Assembly (NCBI RefSeq): GCF_001718835.1
Contig: NZ_CP013444.1
Location: 620,001 to 684,000 of the forward strand
Direction: 5' to 3'
Source: Burkholderia cepacia
GTDB lineage: Bacteria; Pseudomonadota; Gammaproteobacteria; Burkholderiales; Burkholderiaceae
Length of the DNA stretch: 64,000 bases
Shown here: piece by piece, positions 8,205 to 17,775 of the stretch
How the letters are laid out: each line of letters begins with the position of its first letter
Position numbering within the stretch: the first letter of the stretch is position 1
Made by a program: the position numbers and the translations under genes
Notes under the pieces: generated by a model
What the model was told of the DNA's origin: nothing
Database searches by the model: none
The model's input: only the letters and a program-made list of their open reading frames with translations

Positions 8205-8960
8205 ATGAAGAACTCGTCCAAAGCCACACTACTCGGTTGCGGCCTACTGGTTACGCTGCTGTCCGGCTGCGCCAATGTACCGAAGATGGATCTGAATGCC
8301 GACAATCGCCAGAAACTGCATACGATCGCCGTCCTTGACGTCAACGAGCCAAAAAGTGTCGCTGTCGTCAACATTGGTGGGGCGGCAGGCGCATTTGGCC
8401 TGATCGGCGGACTGGCGCAAGCCGCCGTCAACGCGAGCCACACGAGCACCTACACCAAACGCGTGGCGAACGACAAGATCGTCTTCGCGCCGGTCGTTGC
8501 CGATCGCGTGATCGGTCAACTCACCGAGAACGGCTATCAGGTCGTCAAGCTGGATGGCCAGAAAGTGAAGCTTGCGGATGACGGCAAGACGGATGACTAC
8601 TCCGGCATCCAGACCGACGCGGACGCCATCATGAACGTGTGGTTCACGTCTTTCGGCTATATCTCGCCGCCCGAGAAGATCGATTTCATTCCGTGGGTGG
8701 TCGTTCGCGCCCGCATGCTCGACGCAAAGACGAAGCAGGACATTTACTTCAAGACGTTCGCCTGCGGCTACGACATCCGGTCGAACAGCGTCCACGTCGA
8801 GAGTGATGTGGCTTACACCTACGGCAGCTTTGGCGACCTCGAGAAGTCCTTCGACAAGTCGGTGGAGGGCATCAAGTCCTGCGAGACATCCATCGCGACG
8901 ATGATTGGCCAGGATCTGGTGCGAGCGCCAAAGGCCCCGGCGACGATCTCGACACAATGA
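8205..8960 (+). CDS. lipoprotein, unknown function
   Basis: A 251-residue protein with a clear lipoprotein signal (MKNSSKATLLGCGLLVTLLSGC, lipobox LSGC at about residues 19-22). The mature part begins with KLHTIAVLDVNEPKSVAVVN, a strand-helix start like that of proteins that present a nucleotide- or GNA1162-like fold, followed by a Gly/Ala helix and mixed alpha/beta sequence. It lies in the same direction as the preceding lipoprotein, 103 bases downstream; a shared transcript is possible. A 15-base palindrome (CGCGGTA C TACCGCG, 8984-8998) follows the stop but lacks a T-run. Confidence 0.75.
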   Translation: MKNSSKATLLGCGLLVTLLSGCANVPKMDLNADNRQKLHTIAVLDVNEPKSVAVVNIGGAAGAFGLIGGLAQAAVNASHTSTYTKRVANDKIVFAPVVADRVIGQLTENGYQVVKLDGQKVKLADDGKTDDYSGIQTDADAIMNVWFTSFGYISPPEKIDFIPWVVVRARMLDAKTKQDIYFKTFACGYDIRSNSVHVESDVAYTYGSFGDLEKSFDKSVEGIKSCETSIATMIGQDLVRAPKAPATISTQ

Positions 8961-9082
8961 CACCCGGTCGAGCGCAGGAATGACGCGGTACTACCGCGAA
9001 CCGGCAGTATCTGAAGGAAACGGGAAGGATAGTTCGACATGCGGCCGAACGGTTTTCCCGTCCGGCCACAAGAAAAGAAGAC

Positions 9083-10417
9083 TTACTTGCTTTCGTTCTT
9101 GATCTGCGGCAGCGCCGACGCTTCGCCCGGCGTCAGCAGCCCGACTTGCGAGTACACACGCAGCTTGTCGCGCGTATCGGTGATGTCGAGGTTGCGCATC
9201 GTCAGCTGGCCGATCCGGTCGCGCGGCGAGAACGTCGACGCAACCTTCTCCATCGACAGGCGTTCCGGCTGGTACGTGAGGTTCGGCGACTTCGTGCTCA
9301 GGATCGAGTAGTCGTTGCCGCGGCGCAGTTCGATCTTCACTTCGCCGGTGATCGCGCGCGCGACCCAGCGTTGTGCCGTTTCGCGCAGCATGATCGCCTG
9401 CGGGTCGAACCAGCGGCCCTGGTACAGCAGGCGGCCGAGGCGGCGGCCGTTCTCGCGGTACTGCTCGATCGTGTCTTCGTTGTGGATGCCGGTGACGAGA
9501 CGCTCGTACGCGATGTACAGCAGCGCGAGGCCCGGGGCTTCGTAGATGCCGCGGCTCTTCGCCTCGATGATGCGGTTCTCGATCTGGTCGCTCATGCCGA
9601 GGCCGTGGCGGCCGCCGATGCGGTTCGCTTCCAGCAGCAGCTCGACCTGGTCCTTGAACTCGACGCCGTTCAGCGCGACCGGCTGGCCGGCCTCGAAGCG
9701 CACCGTCACTTCTTCGGCGGCGATCTTCACGTCGTCGCGCCAGAACGCGACGCCCATGATCGGGTTCACGATCTTGATGCCGCTTTCGAGGCTTTCGAGA
9801 TCCTTCGCTTCGTGCGTCGCGCCGAGCAGGTTCGAATCGGTCGAGTAGGCCTTCTCGGCCGACATCTTGTACGCGAAACCGGCCTGGTTCATGAATTCGG
9901 ACATTTCGGCACGGCCGCCGAGCTCGTCGATGAACGTCTGGTCGAGCCACGGCTTGTAGATCTTCAGATCCGGGTTCACGAGCAGGCCGTAGCGGTAGAA
10001 GCGCTCGATGTCGTTGCCCTTGTACGTGCTGCCGTCGCCCCAGATGTTGACGCCGTCTTCCTTCATCGCGGCGACGAGCATCGTGCCCGTCACGGCGCGG
10101 CCGATCGGCGTGGTGTTGAAGTACGTGACGCCGGCTGTCGTGATGTGGAACGCGCCGCTTTGCAGCGCCGCGATGCCTTCGGCGACGAGCTGCGCGCGGC
10201 AGTCGATCAGGCGGGCGCCGGCTGCGCCGTATTCGATCGCGCGTTTCGGGATCGCGTCGTAATCGTCTTCGTCGGGCTGGCCGAGGTTCGCCGTGTATGC
10301 GTACGGGACGGCGCCCTTGAGTTTCATCCAGTGCAGCGCAGCGCTGGTGTCCAGGCCGCCGGAGAAGGCGATACCGACCTTCTGGCCGGTCGGGAGGCTT
10401 TCGAGAATCGTGCTCAT
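9083..10417 (-). CDS. argG: argininosuccinate synthase
   Basis: A 444-residue cytoplasmic enzyme that joins citrulline and aspartate using ATP, the penultimate step of arginine synthesis. The N-terminal ATP-pyrophosphatase loop AFSGGLDTS is at about residues 17-25. Conserved segments GLDTSAALHWM, TPIGRAVTGTMLV and DGSTYKGNDIERFYRYGL are present. Length and sequence match the longer E. coli-type ArgG rather than the ~400-residue form. The ATG at 10417 is preceded by a purine-rich stretch, and an in-frame extension upstream lacks support. It is transcribed alone here, without other arg genes nearby. Confidence 0.97.
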   Translation of the reverse strand: MSTILESLPTGQKVGIAFSGGLDTSAALHWMKLKGAVPYAYTANLGQPDEDDYDAIPKRAIEYGAAGARLIDCRAQLVAEGIAALQSGAFHITTAGVTYFNTTPIGRAVTGTMLVAAMKEDGVNIWGDGSTYKGNDIERFYRYGLLVNPDLKIYKPWLDQTFIDELGGRAEMSEFMNQAGFAYKMSAEKAYSTDSNLLGATHEAKDLESLESGIKIVNPIMGVAFWRDDVKIAAEEVTVRFEAGQPVALNGVEFKDQVELLLEANRIGGRHGLGMSDQIENRIIEAKSRGIYEAPGLALLYIAYERLVTGIHNEDTIEQYRENGRRLGRLLYQGRWFDPQAIMLRETAQRWVARAITGEVKIELRRGNDYSILSTKSPNLTYQPERLSMEKVASTFSPRDRIGQLTMRNLDITDTRDKLRVYSQVGLLTPGEASALPQIKNESK

Positions 10418-10698
10418 AGGAATTACCGTGGATTGAAGCCGGTGGGATCGTATTTCGCGGAATATGCGAGTATCGGCTGTCCGGGAGGTTGGAGCAAGGG
10501 TTGATTTCGGGCCGACAGCCGCGTCCGGCCTGCCGCGGCGGCCTTGTGTGCAGCCGGCGGGCCTCGGAGCGGGTGTGGTTCGACGCCAGTTCAGGGGCCG
10601 GATCGGTGGCGGACGGCCGGTGCGGCCGCGCATGCAGGCGCAAATGCACCAAACGGGTGCGCAACGCCAACGTCAACGCTCAAGAGCCGCAGCCCGGA

Positions 10699-11769
10699 TC
10701 AAATATTCCACGACCGCGCGGTATCCAGCAGCCGCTCCCTTAGCTGATCCACTTCCCCGGCGAGCTTCGCCGAAATCGACACATACCCGGACAGTTGCGC
10801 CGGCGGCGCGTCGTGCGGCACGTCCGGGCGCCGCCGCGCTCCGCCGAGTCGGCTCGGCGTGCCGAACTTGAGCGCGCGGCTCGCGCCGACCAGCCGGTCG
10901 CGGATGTTCAGGTCGGTCGCCTTCATCGCGACGCGCAGGTAGTCGCGGGCGGCCGTATCGTCGCGGGCCGGCACCGCGCTCGACAGGATCTCCAGATAGC
11001 CGATGCACAGGCGCAGGCTGCGCTGGATCGCCTCGAGCTGCATCATCGACGTTCCGCATTCCTTCGACACCGACGGCATCAGCGAGCGCAGCTGCACGAG
11101 CAGCGCGCTCAGCGCGGCCATTTCCTTCAGGTGCGCGTCGTCGCTCACCTGGCGGTCGCCCGCGAGCCGCGCATGCACGGCCGCACACGCGCGCAGCGCG
11201 TCGGCGAGCTTGTAGCGCCACGAGTAGGTGGCATAGAGCGGCAGCGCGAACGAGAACGCCAGCGCGATCGCGATGCCGGTCAGCACGTTCACCGCGCGCC
11301 ACAGGCCGTCGACGATCTCGTTGTCGCCGTGCCCGGCGACGATCACCATCGTGATCGCCGACAGCAGCGCGATGTAGCCGGCCTTGCCGATCGCGTGATA
11401 CGCGCAGAACCCGCACGCGATCGCCATCAGCAGGTAGATCGCGAGCGGCGCGTGCACGACCGAATGGAGCAGGATCAGCCCGAGCCCCGCGAGCGCGCCG
11501 ATCGACGTGCCGAGCGCGCGCTCGGCCGCCTTCTTGCGGATGTTGCCGTGATGCTGCAGCCCGCCGACGACGATCAGCACGGTAATCGTCGACCACTCGC
11601 CGTGCGGCACGTTCAGGCCGGTGGACAGCGCGATCGATACGAGAATCGCGAGCGCGACGCGCGCCGCATGGATCAGCTTCGCGTGCCGGTAGCGGCGGTA
11701 CGGGTCGAGCAGCGGGCGGAGCGCGTGACGGATGAGGGGCGGCAGCCGGGTGTGGGGCAGGGTGGTCAT
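10699..11769 (-). CDS. FUSC-family membrane protein (putative aromatic-acid exporter)
   Basis: A 356-residue protein starting at ATG 11769. The N-terminal part has about six closely spaced membrane segments in three hairpins (VALAILVSIALSTGL, ITVLIVVGGLQ, GALAGLGLILLHSVVH, AIYLLMAIACGFCAY, YIALLSAITMVIVAG, VLTGIAIALAFSFALPLYA). A cytoplasmic helical tail begins at about residue 190. This is the architecture of FUSC/YccS/AaeB-like proteins, which export aromatic carboxylic acids. The substrate is not evident. It sits 281 bases from argG and convergent with nothing; an upstream in-frame extension to 11994 is low-complexity and was rejected. Confidence 0.8.
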   Translation of the reverse strand: MTTLPHTRLPPLIRHALRPLLDPYRRYRHAKLIHAARVALAILVSIALSTGLNVPHGEWSTITVLIVVGGLQHHGNIRKKAAERALGTSIGALAGLGLILLHSVVHAPLAIYLLMAIACGFCAYHAIGKAGYIALLSAITMVIVAGHGDNEIVDGLWRAVNVLTGIAIALAFSFALPLYATYSWRYKLADALRACAAVHARLAGDRQVSDDAHLKEMAALSALLVQLRSLMPSVSKECGTSMMQLEAIQRSLRLCIGYLEILSSAVPARDDTAARDYLRVAMKATDLNIRDRLVGASRALKFGTPSRLGGARRRPDVPHDAPPAQLSGYVSISAKLAGEVDQLRERLLDTARSWNI

Positions 11770-11911
11770 GACGGAAAGCGGGGTGACGAACTGGCGCGCC
11801 GGCGCAAACCCGGCCGGCGTCCGGCGTCCCGTGGCGGCTGCGACCGGAGACGTAACGCTAGCCCAACGCGCACCGGCTGTCCACGGCGGGATGCGGGCGG
11901 CGGGTGGCCCG

Positions 11912-13447
11912 TCACGCCGCGGCCCGGCTGCGCGCGGTGTCCCACACGCGGTTGCGGCCGCTGGATTTCGCCTCGTACAGCGCTTCGTCGGCAAGCTTCA
12001 GCAGCATCGCGGCGCTCAGCGCGCGGTCGCGCGTGGTGGTCGCCGTGCCGATGCTGACGGTCACGAGCCCATACGGGCTCATCACGTGCTCGATGCCGAG
12101 CTCCGCGATCGCGCGCCGGATAGCTTCGGCGACGGTCACCGCGCCTTGTGCATCGGTGTCGGGCAGCGTGACGACGAATTCCTCGCCGCCGTAGCGCGCG
12201 ACGTGATCGCTCGGGCGCCGCAGGCAGCGCAGCGCGCACTGCGCGACCTGGCGCAGCACGTCGTCGCCGGCCGGGTGGCCGTAGTAGTCGTTGAACGCCT
12301 TGAAGTGATCGACGTCGACGAACAGCACCGACAGCGGGCGGCCGCTGCGTGACGCGCGCTGCGCCTCCTTCGCGAGCACCGTGTCGAACGTGCCGCGGTT
12401 GTCGAGGCCCGTCAGCGCATCGGTGTGCGCGAGCCGGTACAGCTTCGATTCGGCGACCTGCCGCCGCTTCAGTTCGCGCGACAGCAGCAGCGAGCCCGCC
12501 GCGATGATCGCGGTGAAGGCGGCCATCAGCACCCCGATCCAGATCGCGCGGTGGTGCCACGACGCGTAGATGTCGACCTCGGCGGGCGCGACGTCGACGA
12601 TCAGCGGCAGGCCGCTCAGGTGCCGGTAGACGAAGTAGCGCCGCACGCCGTCGATGGCCGCCGTGCCGTTCAGCACGCCTTCGCGATGTGCCATCGCCTG
12701 GATGAACAGCGGCCCGGTATGCAGGTCGCGGCCGACGAGGGCCGGGTCGTACGGCAGGCGGCTCACGAGCATGCCGTTGAGCTCGGCGATGGCCGCGCTG
12801 CCGTGCTTGCCGACCGCGAGGCCGTCGAGCAGCGCGCGGAAGTAGTCGATGCTGAGCGTGCCGACGACGATGCCGCCGAACGAGCCGTCGGGCAGCGTGA
12901 TCCGGCGGCTGAGCGCGATCGTCGGCGCGCCGCCGCGCAGCCGGGATGCGTAAGGCTTGCTGATGTACAGGCCGTGGGCCAGCTTGTCGCGGTGCGCGGT
13001 GAAATAGTCGCGGTCGGCGAAGTTGCCGCGCCGCGCGTGCGTCGAGCGCGAATCGATCACGATGTTGCCGTGCGGGTCCATCACGAAAATCGAACCGAGG
13101 TAGTTGCCGGTCGCCGCGCGGTCGAACAGCACGCGGTCGCGCAGTGCGGGCGGCAGCGCCATCACGGCCGGATCGGCCACGCCGTCGAGGACGTTCTGCA
13201 GCGACAAATCGTAGAGTTCGATATTGCGCGCGATATCGCGTTCGATCAGCAGCATCAGGCTGCGGGCGTTTTCAATCGCGTGGTGGTAGGCGTCGCGGCG
13301 CGTGTCGATCAGGAACGACGCGCACAAGCTCCAGCTGAACAACAGCAGCGCGACGCCCAGGACGATGACGCCGGCGGGCGACAGGATCCGTGCGACCGTC
13401 GACGAGATGTGGCGGCGCAACGCGGGCAGCAGCGGGAATTGCATCAT
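11912..13447 (-). CDS. membrane diguanylate cyclase with periplasmic Cache-type sensor
   Basis: A 511-residue protein that makes cyclic di-GMP from two GTP. The N-terminal membrane helix (VIVLGVALLLFSWSLCASFLI) is followed by a periplasmic double-Cache-like sensor of about 240 residues (FVMDPHGNIVIDSRS, FADRDYFTAHRD, GGIVVGTLSIDYF). A second membrane helix near residue 300 (WIGVLMAAFTAIIAAGSLLL) leads to a GGDEF domain. The active-site motif is GGEEF near residue 418, and an RxxD inhibitory site (RPSD) sits five residues before the YGGEEF run, so product feedback inhibition is expected. The catalytic domain looks complete. The ligand of the sensor is unknown. Confidence 0.93.
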   Translation of the reverse strand: MMQFPLLPALRRHISSTVARILSPAGVIVLGVALLLFSWSLCASFLIDTRRDAYHHAIENARSLMLLIERDIARNIELYDLSLQNVLDGVADPAVMALPPALRDRVLFDRAATGNYLGSIFVMDPHGNIVIDSRSTHARRGNFADRDYFTAHRDKLAHGLYISKPYASRLRGGAPTIALSRRITLPDGSFGGIVVGTLSIDYFRALLDGLAVGKHGSAAIAELNGMLVSRLPYDPALVGRDLHTGPLFIQAMAHREGVLNGTAAIDGVRRYFVYRHLSGLPLIVDVAPAEVDIYASWHHRAIWIGVLMAAFTAIIAAGSLLLSRELKRRQVAESKLYRLAHTDALTGLDNRGTFDTVLAKEAQRASRSGRPLSVLFVDVDHFKAFNDYYGHPAGDDVLRQVAQCALRCLRRPSDHVARYGGEEFVVTLPDTDAQGAVTVAEAIRRAIAELGIEHVMSPYGLVTVSIGTATTTRDRALSAAMLLKLADEALYEAKSSGRNRVWDTARSRAAA

Positions 13448-13960
13448 CCTGGCGGGCGTAAGACGGCGGAAGATGCATGGTTTCGATGATTCCGCACGAT
13501 TATTTCAAGATAATCCATATTATCTCGCGAATTTTGACGATTTTGCCATCTCGTCAAAGCCGTTCATGCTTTAAATGACATCCGACCCGGCTACCTGTCA
13601 TGACGTTGGCAGGGCACGTGGTGGGAATCTGATTTGAATCCGCCTCTCGCAAGCCGCCATTTTGTCTGATTATTAGAAGCCTGTTTGTATTATTTTCTGA
13701 TTAATCGGCATTCTGGCGGTTTGGGACCGGACGGCAGTCGGCCGTGCCGGCGGGGGCCGGCCCGCCATGCGTCGCGCACCGCTCGCCGCGTGCGCTGTCC
13801 CTGCCGACGAATCAGGTAGAATCCGCGCTTCGCCGCAGGCGCCCGGTGCGCGACGCGCTCCGGGGCTGCATCGCATGCTGGCCAGGGGGCGCATCGCGCC
13901 TCGATTTCGCGCGGGCGCCGCCCATGCATGCCGCCGGCCCGCTCAACGTTCGTCTCGTTT
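13448..13960. other. intergenic region between the GGDEF gene and lysP
   Basis: About 510 bases without a supported gene between divergent genes. The first 250 bases are AT-rich (near 13500-13720) and should hold the promoter of the cyclase gene. A 6-bp inverted repeat (ATGACA 13575-13580, TGTCAT 13596-13601) is present. A TAGAAT at 13817-13822 could be a -10 element for lysP; no good -35 is visible. Confidence 0.4.
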
Positions 13961-15502
13961 ATGTCCGCACTTCCGAAATCCGACCAACCCGGTTCGTCCG
14001 CGAACCCACCCAAGCTTCATCGCGCGCTGAAGGCGCGCCACCTGACGATGATCGCCATCGGCGGCTCGATCGGCACGGGCCTGTTCGTCGCGTCCGGCGC
14101 GTCGATCTCGCAGGCCGGCCCCGGCGGCGCGATGGTCGCGTACATGCTGATCGGCCTGATGGTCTATTTCCTGATGACGAGCCTCGGTGAAATGGCCGCG
14201 TTCATGCCGGTATCGGGCTCGTTCGCGACCTACGGCGCGAAATACGTGGACGAGGGCTTCGGTTTCGCGCTCGGCTGGAACTACTGGTACAACTGGGCCG
14301 TGACGATCGCGGTGGAGCTCGTCGCCGCGCAGCTCGTGATGCATTACTGGTTTCCGGACGTCCCGGGCGTGTGGTGGAGCGCGGCGTTCCTCGGCGTGAT
14401 GTTCCTGCTCAACGCGCTGACCGTGCGCGGCTTCGGCGAGGCCGAATACTGGTTCGCGCTGATCAAGGTCGTCACCGTGGTCGCGTTCATCGGCGTCGGC
14501 CTGCTGATGATCTTCGGCATTCTGAAGGGCGCGCCGGGCAACGGCTGGGGCAACCTGACGATCGGCGACGCCCCGTTCGCGGGCGGCCTGCCGGCGTTGA
14601 TGGGCGTCGCGATGATCGCAGGCTTCTCGTTCCAGGGCACCGAGCTGATCGGCGTCGCGGCCGGCGAATCGGAAAACCCGCGCACGACGATTCCGCGCGC
14701 GGTGCGCCAGGTGTTCTGGCGGATCCTGCTGTTCTACGTGTTCGCGATCTTCGTGATCGGCGTGCTGATTCCCTATACCGACCCGAACCTGCTGAAGACG
14801 GACGTGACCGACATCGGCGTGAGCCCGTTCACGCTCGTGTTCCGCCACGCGGGCCTCGCCTTCGCGGCCGGCGTGATGAACGCGGTGATCCTGACGGCCG
14901 TGCTGTCGGCCGGCAACTCGGGCATGTATGCGTCCACGCGGATGCTCTACAACCTCGCGACCGAAGGCCGTGCGCCGAGGATCTTCGCGAAGCTGTCGCG
15001 CGGCGGCGTGCCGCGCAACGCGCTGTACGCGACCACCGCCGTCGGCGCGCTGTGCTTCTTCACGTCGCTGTACGGCGACAAGACCGTGTACCTGTGGCTG
15101 CTGAACACGTCGGGGATGACGGGCTTCATCGCATGGCTCGGCATCGCGGTCAGCCACTACCGGTTCCGCAAGGGGTACGTGAAGCAGGGCTATGCGCTCG
15201 ACCAGCTGCCGTACCAGTCGAAGTGGTTCCCGTTCGGCCCGCTGTTCGCGTTCGTGCTGTGCCTCGTGATCGCGCTCGGGCAGGACTATCAGGCGTTCCT
15301 CGCGAACCGGATCGACTGGGCCGGCGTGGCCGCGACCTATGTCGGCATTCCGCTGTTCCTCGCCGTGTGGGGCGGTTACCGGCTCGTCAACAAGAGCCGT
15401 TTCGTGCGCTACGAAGACATGGAAATCGCGCCGTGGGTGGATGCGAACCGGGACGGGCAGCGAAGCATGCAGCCGGTGCCGGCGCGGGAAACGGCGGCAT
15501 GA
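13961..15502 (+). CDS. lysP: lysine-specific permease
   Basis: A 513-residue inner-membrane amino acid permease (APC superfamily, about 12 membrane helices) that imports L-lysine with protons. From about residue 22 it follows E. coli LysP very closely: LKARHLTMIAIGGSIGTGLF, EGFGFALGWNYWYNWAVT, GFSFQGTELIGVAAGESENP, SGMYASTRMLYNLATEGRAP. The GGSIGTGLF helix-1 break and the GFSFQGTEL helix-6 substrate segment are both intact. The ATG at 13961 is chosen because the LysP-like region and its hydrophilic leader follow it; the frame upstream is low in support. A strong terminator follows at 15541, so it is monocistronic. Confidence 0.93.
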   Translation: MSALPKSDQPGSSANPPKLHRALKARHLTMIAIGGSIGTGLFVASGASISQAGPGGAMVAYMLIGLMVYFLMTSLGEMAAFMPVSGSFATYGAKYVDEGFGFALGWNYWYNWAVTIAVELVAAQLVMHYWFPDVPGVWWSAAFLGVMFLLNALTVRGFGEAEYWFALIKVVTVVAFIGVGLLMIFGILKGAPGNGWGNLTIGDAPFAGGLPALMGVAMIAGFSFQGTELIGVAAGESENPRTTIPRAVRQVFWRILLFYVFAIFVIGVLIPYTDPNLLKTDVTDIGVSPFTLVFRHAGLAFAAGVMNAVILTAVLSAGNSGMYASTRMLYNLATEGRAPRIFAKLSRGGVPRNALYATTAVGALCFFTSLYGDKTVYLWLLNTSGMTGFIAWLGIAVSHYRFRKGYVKQGYALDQLPYQSKWFPFGPLFAFVLCLVIALGQDYQAFLANRIDWAGVAATYVGIPLFLAVWGGYRLVNKSRFVRYEDMEIAPWVDANRDGQRSMQPVPARETAA

Positions 15503-15540
15503 CGGGCGCGGCGCGATGGCGCCGCAACCGCGCGATGAAA

Positions 15541-15569
15541 CGGGAAGCCGCGCGCTTCCCGTTTTTTTT
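15541..15569 (+). terminator. rho-independent terminator after lysP
   Basis: An 8-bp perfect stem (CGGGAAGC ... GCTTCCCG) with a 5-base loop is followed directly by eight T residues. This is a textbook intrinsic terminator for lysP. Confidence 0.92.
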
Positions 15570-15654
15570 CGCTGGTATCTTTCGGTCCGGGGTCAAAGCC
15601 GGTTATATTGCCCGACCCATCACGGCGCGCCGGGCGCGCAACCCAGAGGAATCC

Positions 15655-15900
15655 ATGAGCGCATCACCTGCCGGGCAGACGGCCGACGCCGTGTCCATCG
15701 TGCGAATCGAAGCCGCGATCAACGCGTGGCGCGAAGTGTACCCGCCGGCGCCCGACGGCGAGGACGGCTACGCGCTCGATGCCGGCAGCAATTGCCTCGC
15801 GGAACTGTACGGCACGATGATCTGCCATCAGCAGACGAGCGTGCCGCTCGATGCGCTGAATGCGGAGCAGCGCGATGCGCTGTTCGCGACGGAAGTCTAG
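15655..15900 (+). CDS. DUF3717-like small protein
   Basis: An 81-residue soluble protein with an AGAGGAATCC leader just before ATG 15655. The segment IEAAINAWREVYPP...ALDAGSNCLAELYGTMI matches the pattern of DUF3717 proteins, which are small, of unknown function and frequent in Burkholderiales. It follows the lysP terminator and is convergent with benD, 26 bases away, so it has its own short transcript. Confidence 0.75.
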   Translation: MSASPAGQTADAVSIVRIEAAINAWREVYPPAPDGEDGYALDAGSNCLAELYGTMICHQQTSVPLDALNAEQRDALFATEV

Positions 15901-15926
15901 CCTGCCGACGATGCCGCCAGCCGGCA

Positions 15927-16718
15927 TCACCCCTGATCCCCACCCCCCACCGGCAGCACCGACCCGGTGATGTACGACGCCTCGTCGGATGCGAGGAACA
16001 GGATCGCGCCGACCTGCTCGTCGATCGTGCCGTAGCGATGCATCGGGCTCGACGCGACCGTCTGGTCGACGATCGCCTGATACCAGCGCGTTTCCTGTTC
16101 GCTCTGCGGCTCGGTGTTGCGCGGCACGATGCGCGGCGGGGCTTCGGTGCCGCCGGTCGCGACCGCGTTCACGCGGATGCCGTGGTGCGCCTGCTCGAAC
16201 GCGAGGCTCGCGGTCAGCGCATTGACGCCGCCTTTCGCGGCCGCGTATGGAATCCGGTGGATGCTGCGCGTTGCGATCGACGACACGTTGACGATCGCGC
16301 CGCGCTTGCGCGCGATCATCGCCGGCAGCACCGCGTGGCAGCACCACAGCGTCGGGAACAGCGAGCGGCGAATCTCCGCGTCGATCTGGCGCGGCTCGTA
16401 CGCGTCGAACGGCTTCGCCCAGATCGTGCCGCCGACGTTGTTGACCAGCGCGTCGATGCGGCCGAACGCGTCGAGCGCGGCCTGCGCCATCTGCGCGGCG
16501 CCTTCGGCCGTTTCCAGATCGGCGAGCACGGCGATCGCGCGGCCGCCTTCCCGTTCGATGTCGGCGGCGACGCCGCGCACGGTCGGCGCGCGGTCGACGA
16601 GCACGAGCGTCGCGCCTTCCCGCGCGGCACGCAGCGCGACGCCGCGGCCGATGCCCTGCGCGGCCCCCGTGACGACGATGACCTTGTCCGCGAAGCGGTT
16701 CGGATGGAGCGTGTTCAT
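15927..16718 (-). CDS. benD: benzoate cis-diol dehydrogenase (SDR)
   Basis: A 263-residue short-chain dehydrogenase that oxidises 1,6-dihydroxycyclohexa-2,4-diene-1-carboxylate to catechol with release of CO2, using NAD+. The cofactor motif TGAAQGIG lies near residue 18, and NNVGG, a catalytic Ser in NVSSIA and the YAAAK motif are all present. ATG overlaps the benC stop by ATGA, so the two are coupled. It is the last gene of catA-benABCD. Confidence 0.95.
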   Translation of the reverse strand: MNTLHPNRFADKVIVVTGAAQGIGRGVALRAAREGATLVLVDRAPTVRGVAADIEREGGRAIAVLADLETAEGAAQMAQAALDAFGRIDALVNNVGGTIWAKPFDAYEPRQIDAEIRRSLFPTLWCCHAVLPAMIARKRGAIVNVSSIATRSIHRIPYAAAKGGVNALTASLAFEQAHHGIRVNAVATGGTEAPPRIVPRNTEPQSEQETRWYQAIVDQTVASSPMHRYGTIDEQVGAILFLASDEASYITGSVLPVGGGDQG

Positions 16719-17749
16719 GCGGCGTTGCTCGACGAGAATTTTTCGAAATACAGGTTGGCCGGCGTCACGCCGCATTCGCGCAGCCACGCCTGCACCGCGT
16801 CGACCATCGGCGGCGGCCCGCACAGATAGACGTCGACGTCGCCGTCGTGGAGCCACGCCGGATCGACGTGCGCGGTCACGTAGCCCTTGCGCGGATGCGC
16901 GCTGCCGGCGTCGGCGACGCAGGTGCGGTATTCGAAGCCGGGCAGGCGGCGCGTGACGTCGTCGAGATGGTCGAGCGCGACGAGGTCGGCGTCGTTCGTC
17001 ACGCCGTACACCATGCGCACCGGTGGTGCGCCATCGCGATCGCCGTTCGTGCGCGCCGCGCAGACGTCGAGCATCGACAGGAACGGCGCGAGCCCCGTGC
17101 CGCCCGCAAGGAACAGCAGCGGCCGCTGCACGTCGCGCAGGTAGAAGCTGCCGTGCGGGCCCGAGAATGCGATCCGCTGGCCGGGCGCGGCGTCCTGCGC
17201 GAGATAGCCGCTCATCCGGCCGCCCGGCACGTTGCGCACGATGAACGACACGCGCGACGCGCCCGGCTGCGAGCTGAACGAATACGAGCGCGACGACGTC
17301 GTGCCGGGAATCTCGACGTTCACGTATTGCCCGGCGAGGAAGCCGAGCTGGTCGGGCGCGTCGAGGTCGATCGCGAAATGAATCGTCGAGTCCGACAGCC
17401 GGTCGACGGCCGCGAGCGTGCCTTCATGACGCGCGGCGCCCGTCTTGCAGGCGGTCGACGACGCCGGCACGCGGATCACGCAGTCGCCGCGCGGGCGCGT
17501 CTGGCATGCGAGCACGTAGCGTTGCGACGCTTCGTCGGCAGTCAGCGCGTCTTCGATGTAGCTCGATTCGGGCAGCTCGTAGTTGCCCGATTCGCAATGG
17601 CAGCGGCAGGTGCCGCATGCGCCGTCGCGGCAGTCGAGCGGGATGTTGATCTGCTGGCGGTACGCGGCGTCGGACAGCTTTTCGCCGTCGCGGCACGCGA
17701 TGAAGCGGGTCACGCCGTCTTCGAATTGAAGCGCGATGGTGTGTTCCAT
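16715..17749 (-). CDS. benC: benzoate 1,2-dioxygenase reductase
   Basis: A 344-residue electron-transfer component that passes electrons from NADH to the BenAB oxygenase. The N-terminal plant-type [2Fe-2S] ferredoxin has the CxxxxCxxC cluster (CRDGACGTC) near residues 40-48 and a fourth Cys in LACQTR. It is followed by an FAD-binding domain (RSYSFSS) and a ferredoxin-NADP-reductase-type NAD domain (GGTGLAPFLSML, CGPPPMVDA). The order and length are standard. It starts 26 bases after benB and overlaps benD. Confidence 0.96.
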   Translation of the reverse strand: MEHTIALQFEDGVTRFIACRDGEKLSDAAYRQQINIPLDCRDGACGTCRCHCESGNYELPESSYIEDALTADEASQRYVLACQTRPRGDCVIRVPASSTACKTGAARHEGTLAAVDRLSDSTIHFAIDLDAPDQLGFLAGQYVNVEIPGTTSSRSYSFSSQPGASRVSFIVRNVPGGRMSGYLAQDAAPGQRIAFSGPHGSFYLRDVQRPLLFLAGGTGLAPFLSMLDVCAARTNGDRDGAPPVRMVYGVTNDADLVALDHLDDVTRRLPGFEYRTCVADAGSAHPRKGYVTAHVDPAWLHDGDVDVYLCGPPPMVDAVQAWLRECGVTPANLYFEKFSSSNAA

Positions 17750-17775
17750 GATCGTCTCCCCGATCTCCGGATGGA

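Noticed and set aside
8984..8998. Palindrome after the lipoprotein gene as a terminator
   Set aside because: It has a one-base loop and no T-run.
9146..10504. Plus-strand open frame across argG
   Set aside because: Antisense to argG, with no recognisable domain.
15910..15928. Inverted repeat at the end of benD as a terminator
   Set aside because: 7-bp stem overlapping the stop codon but without a T-run in either direction.
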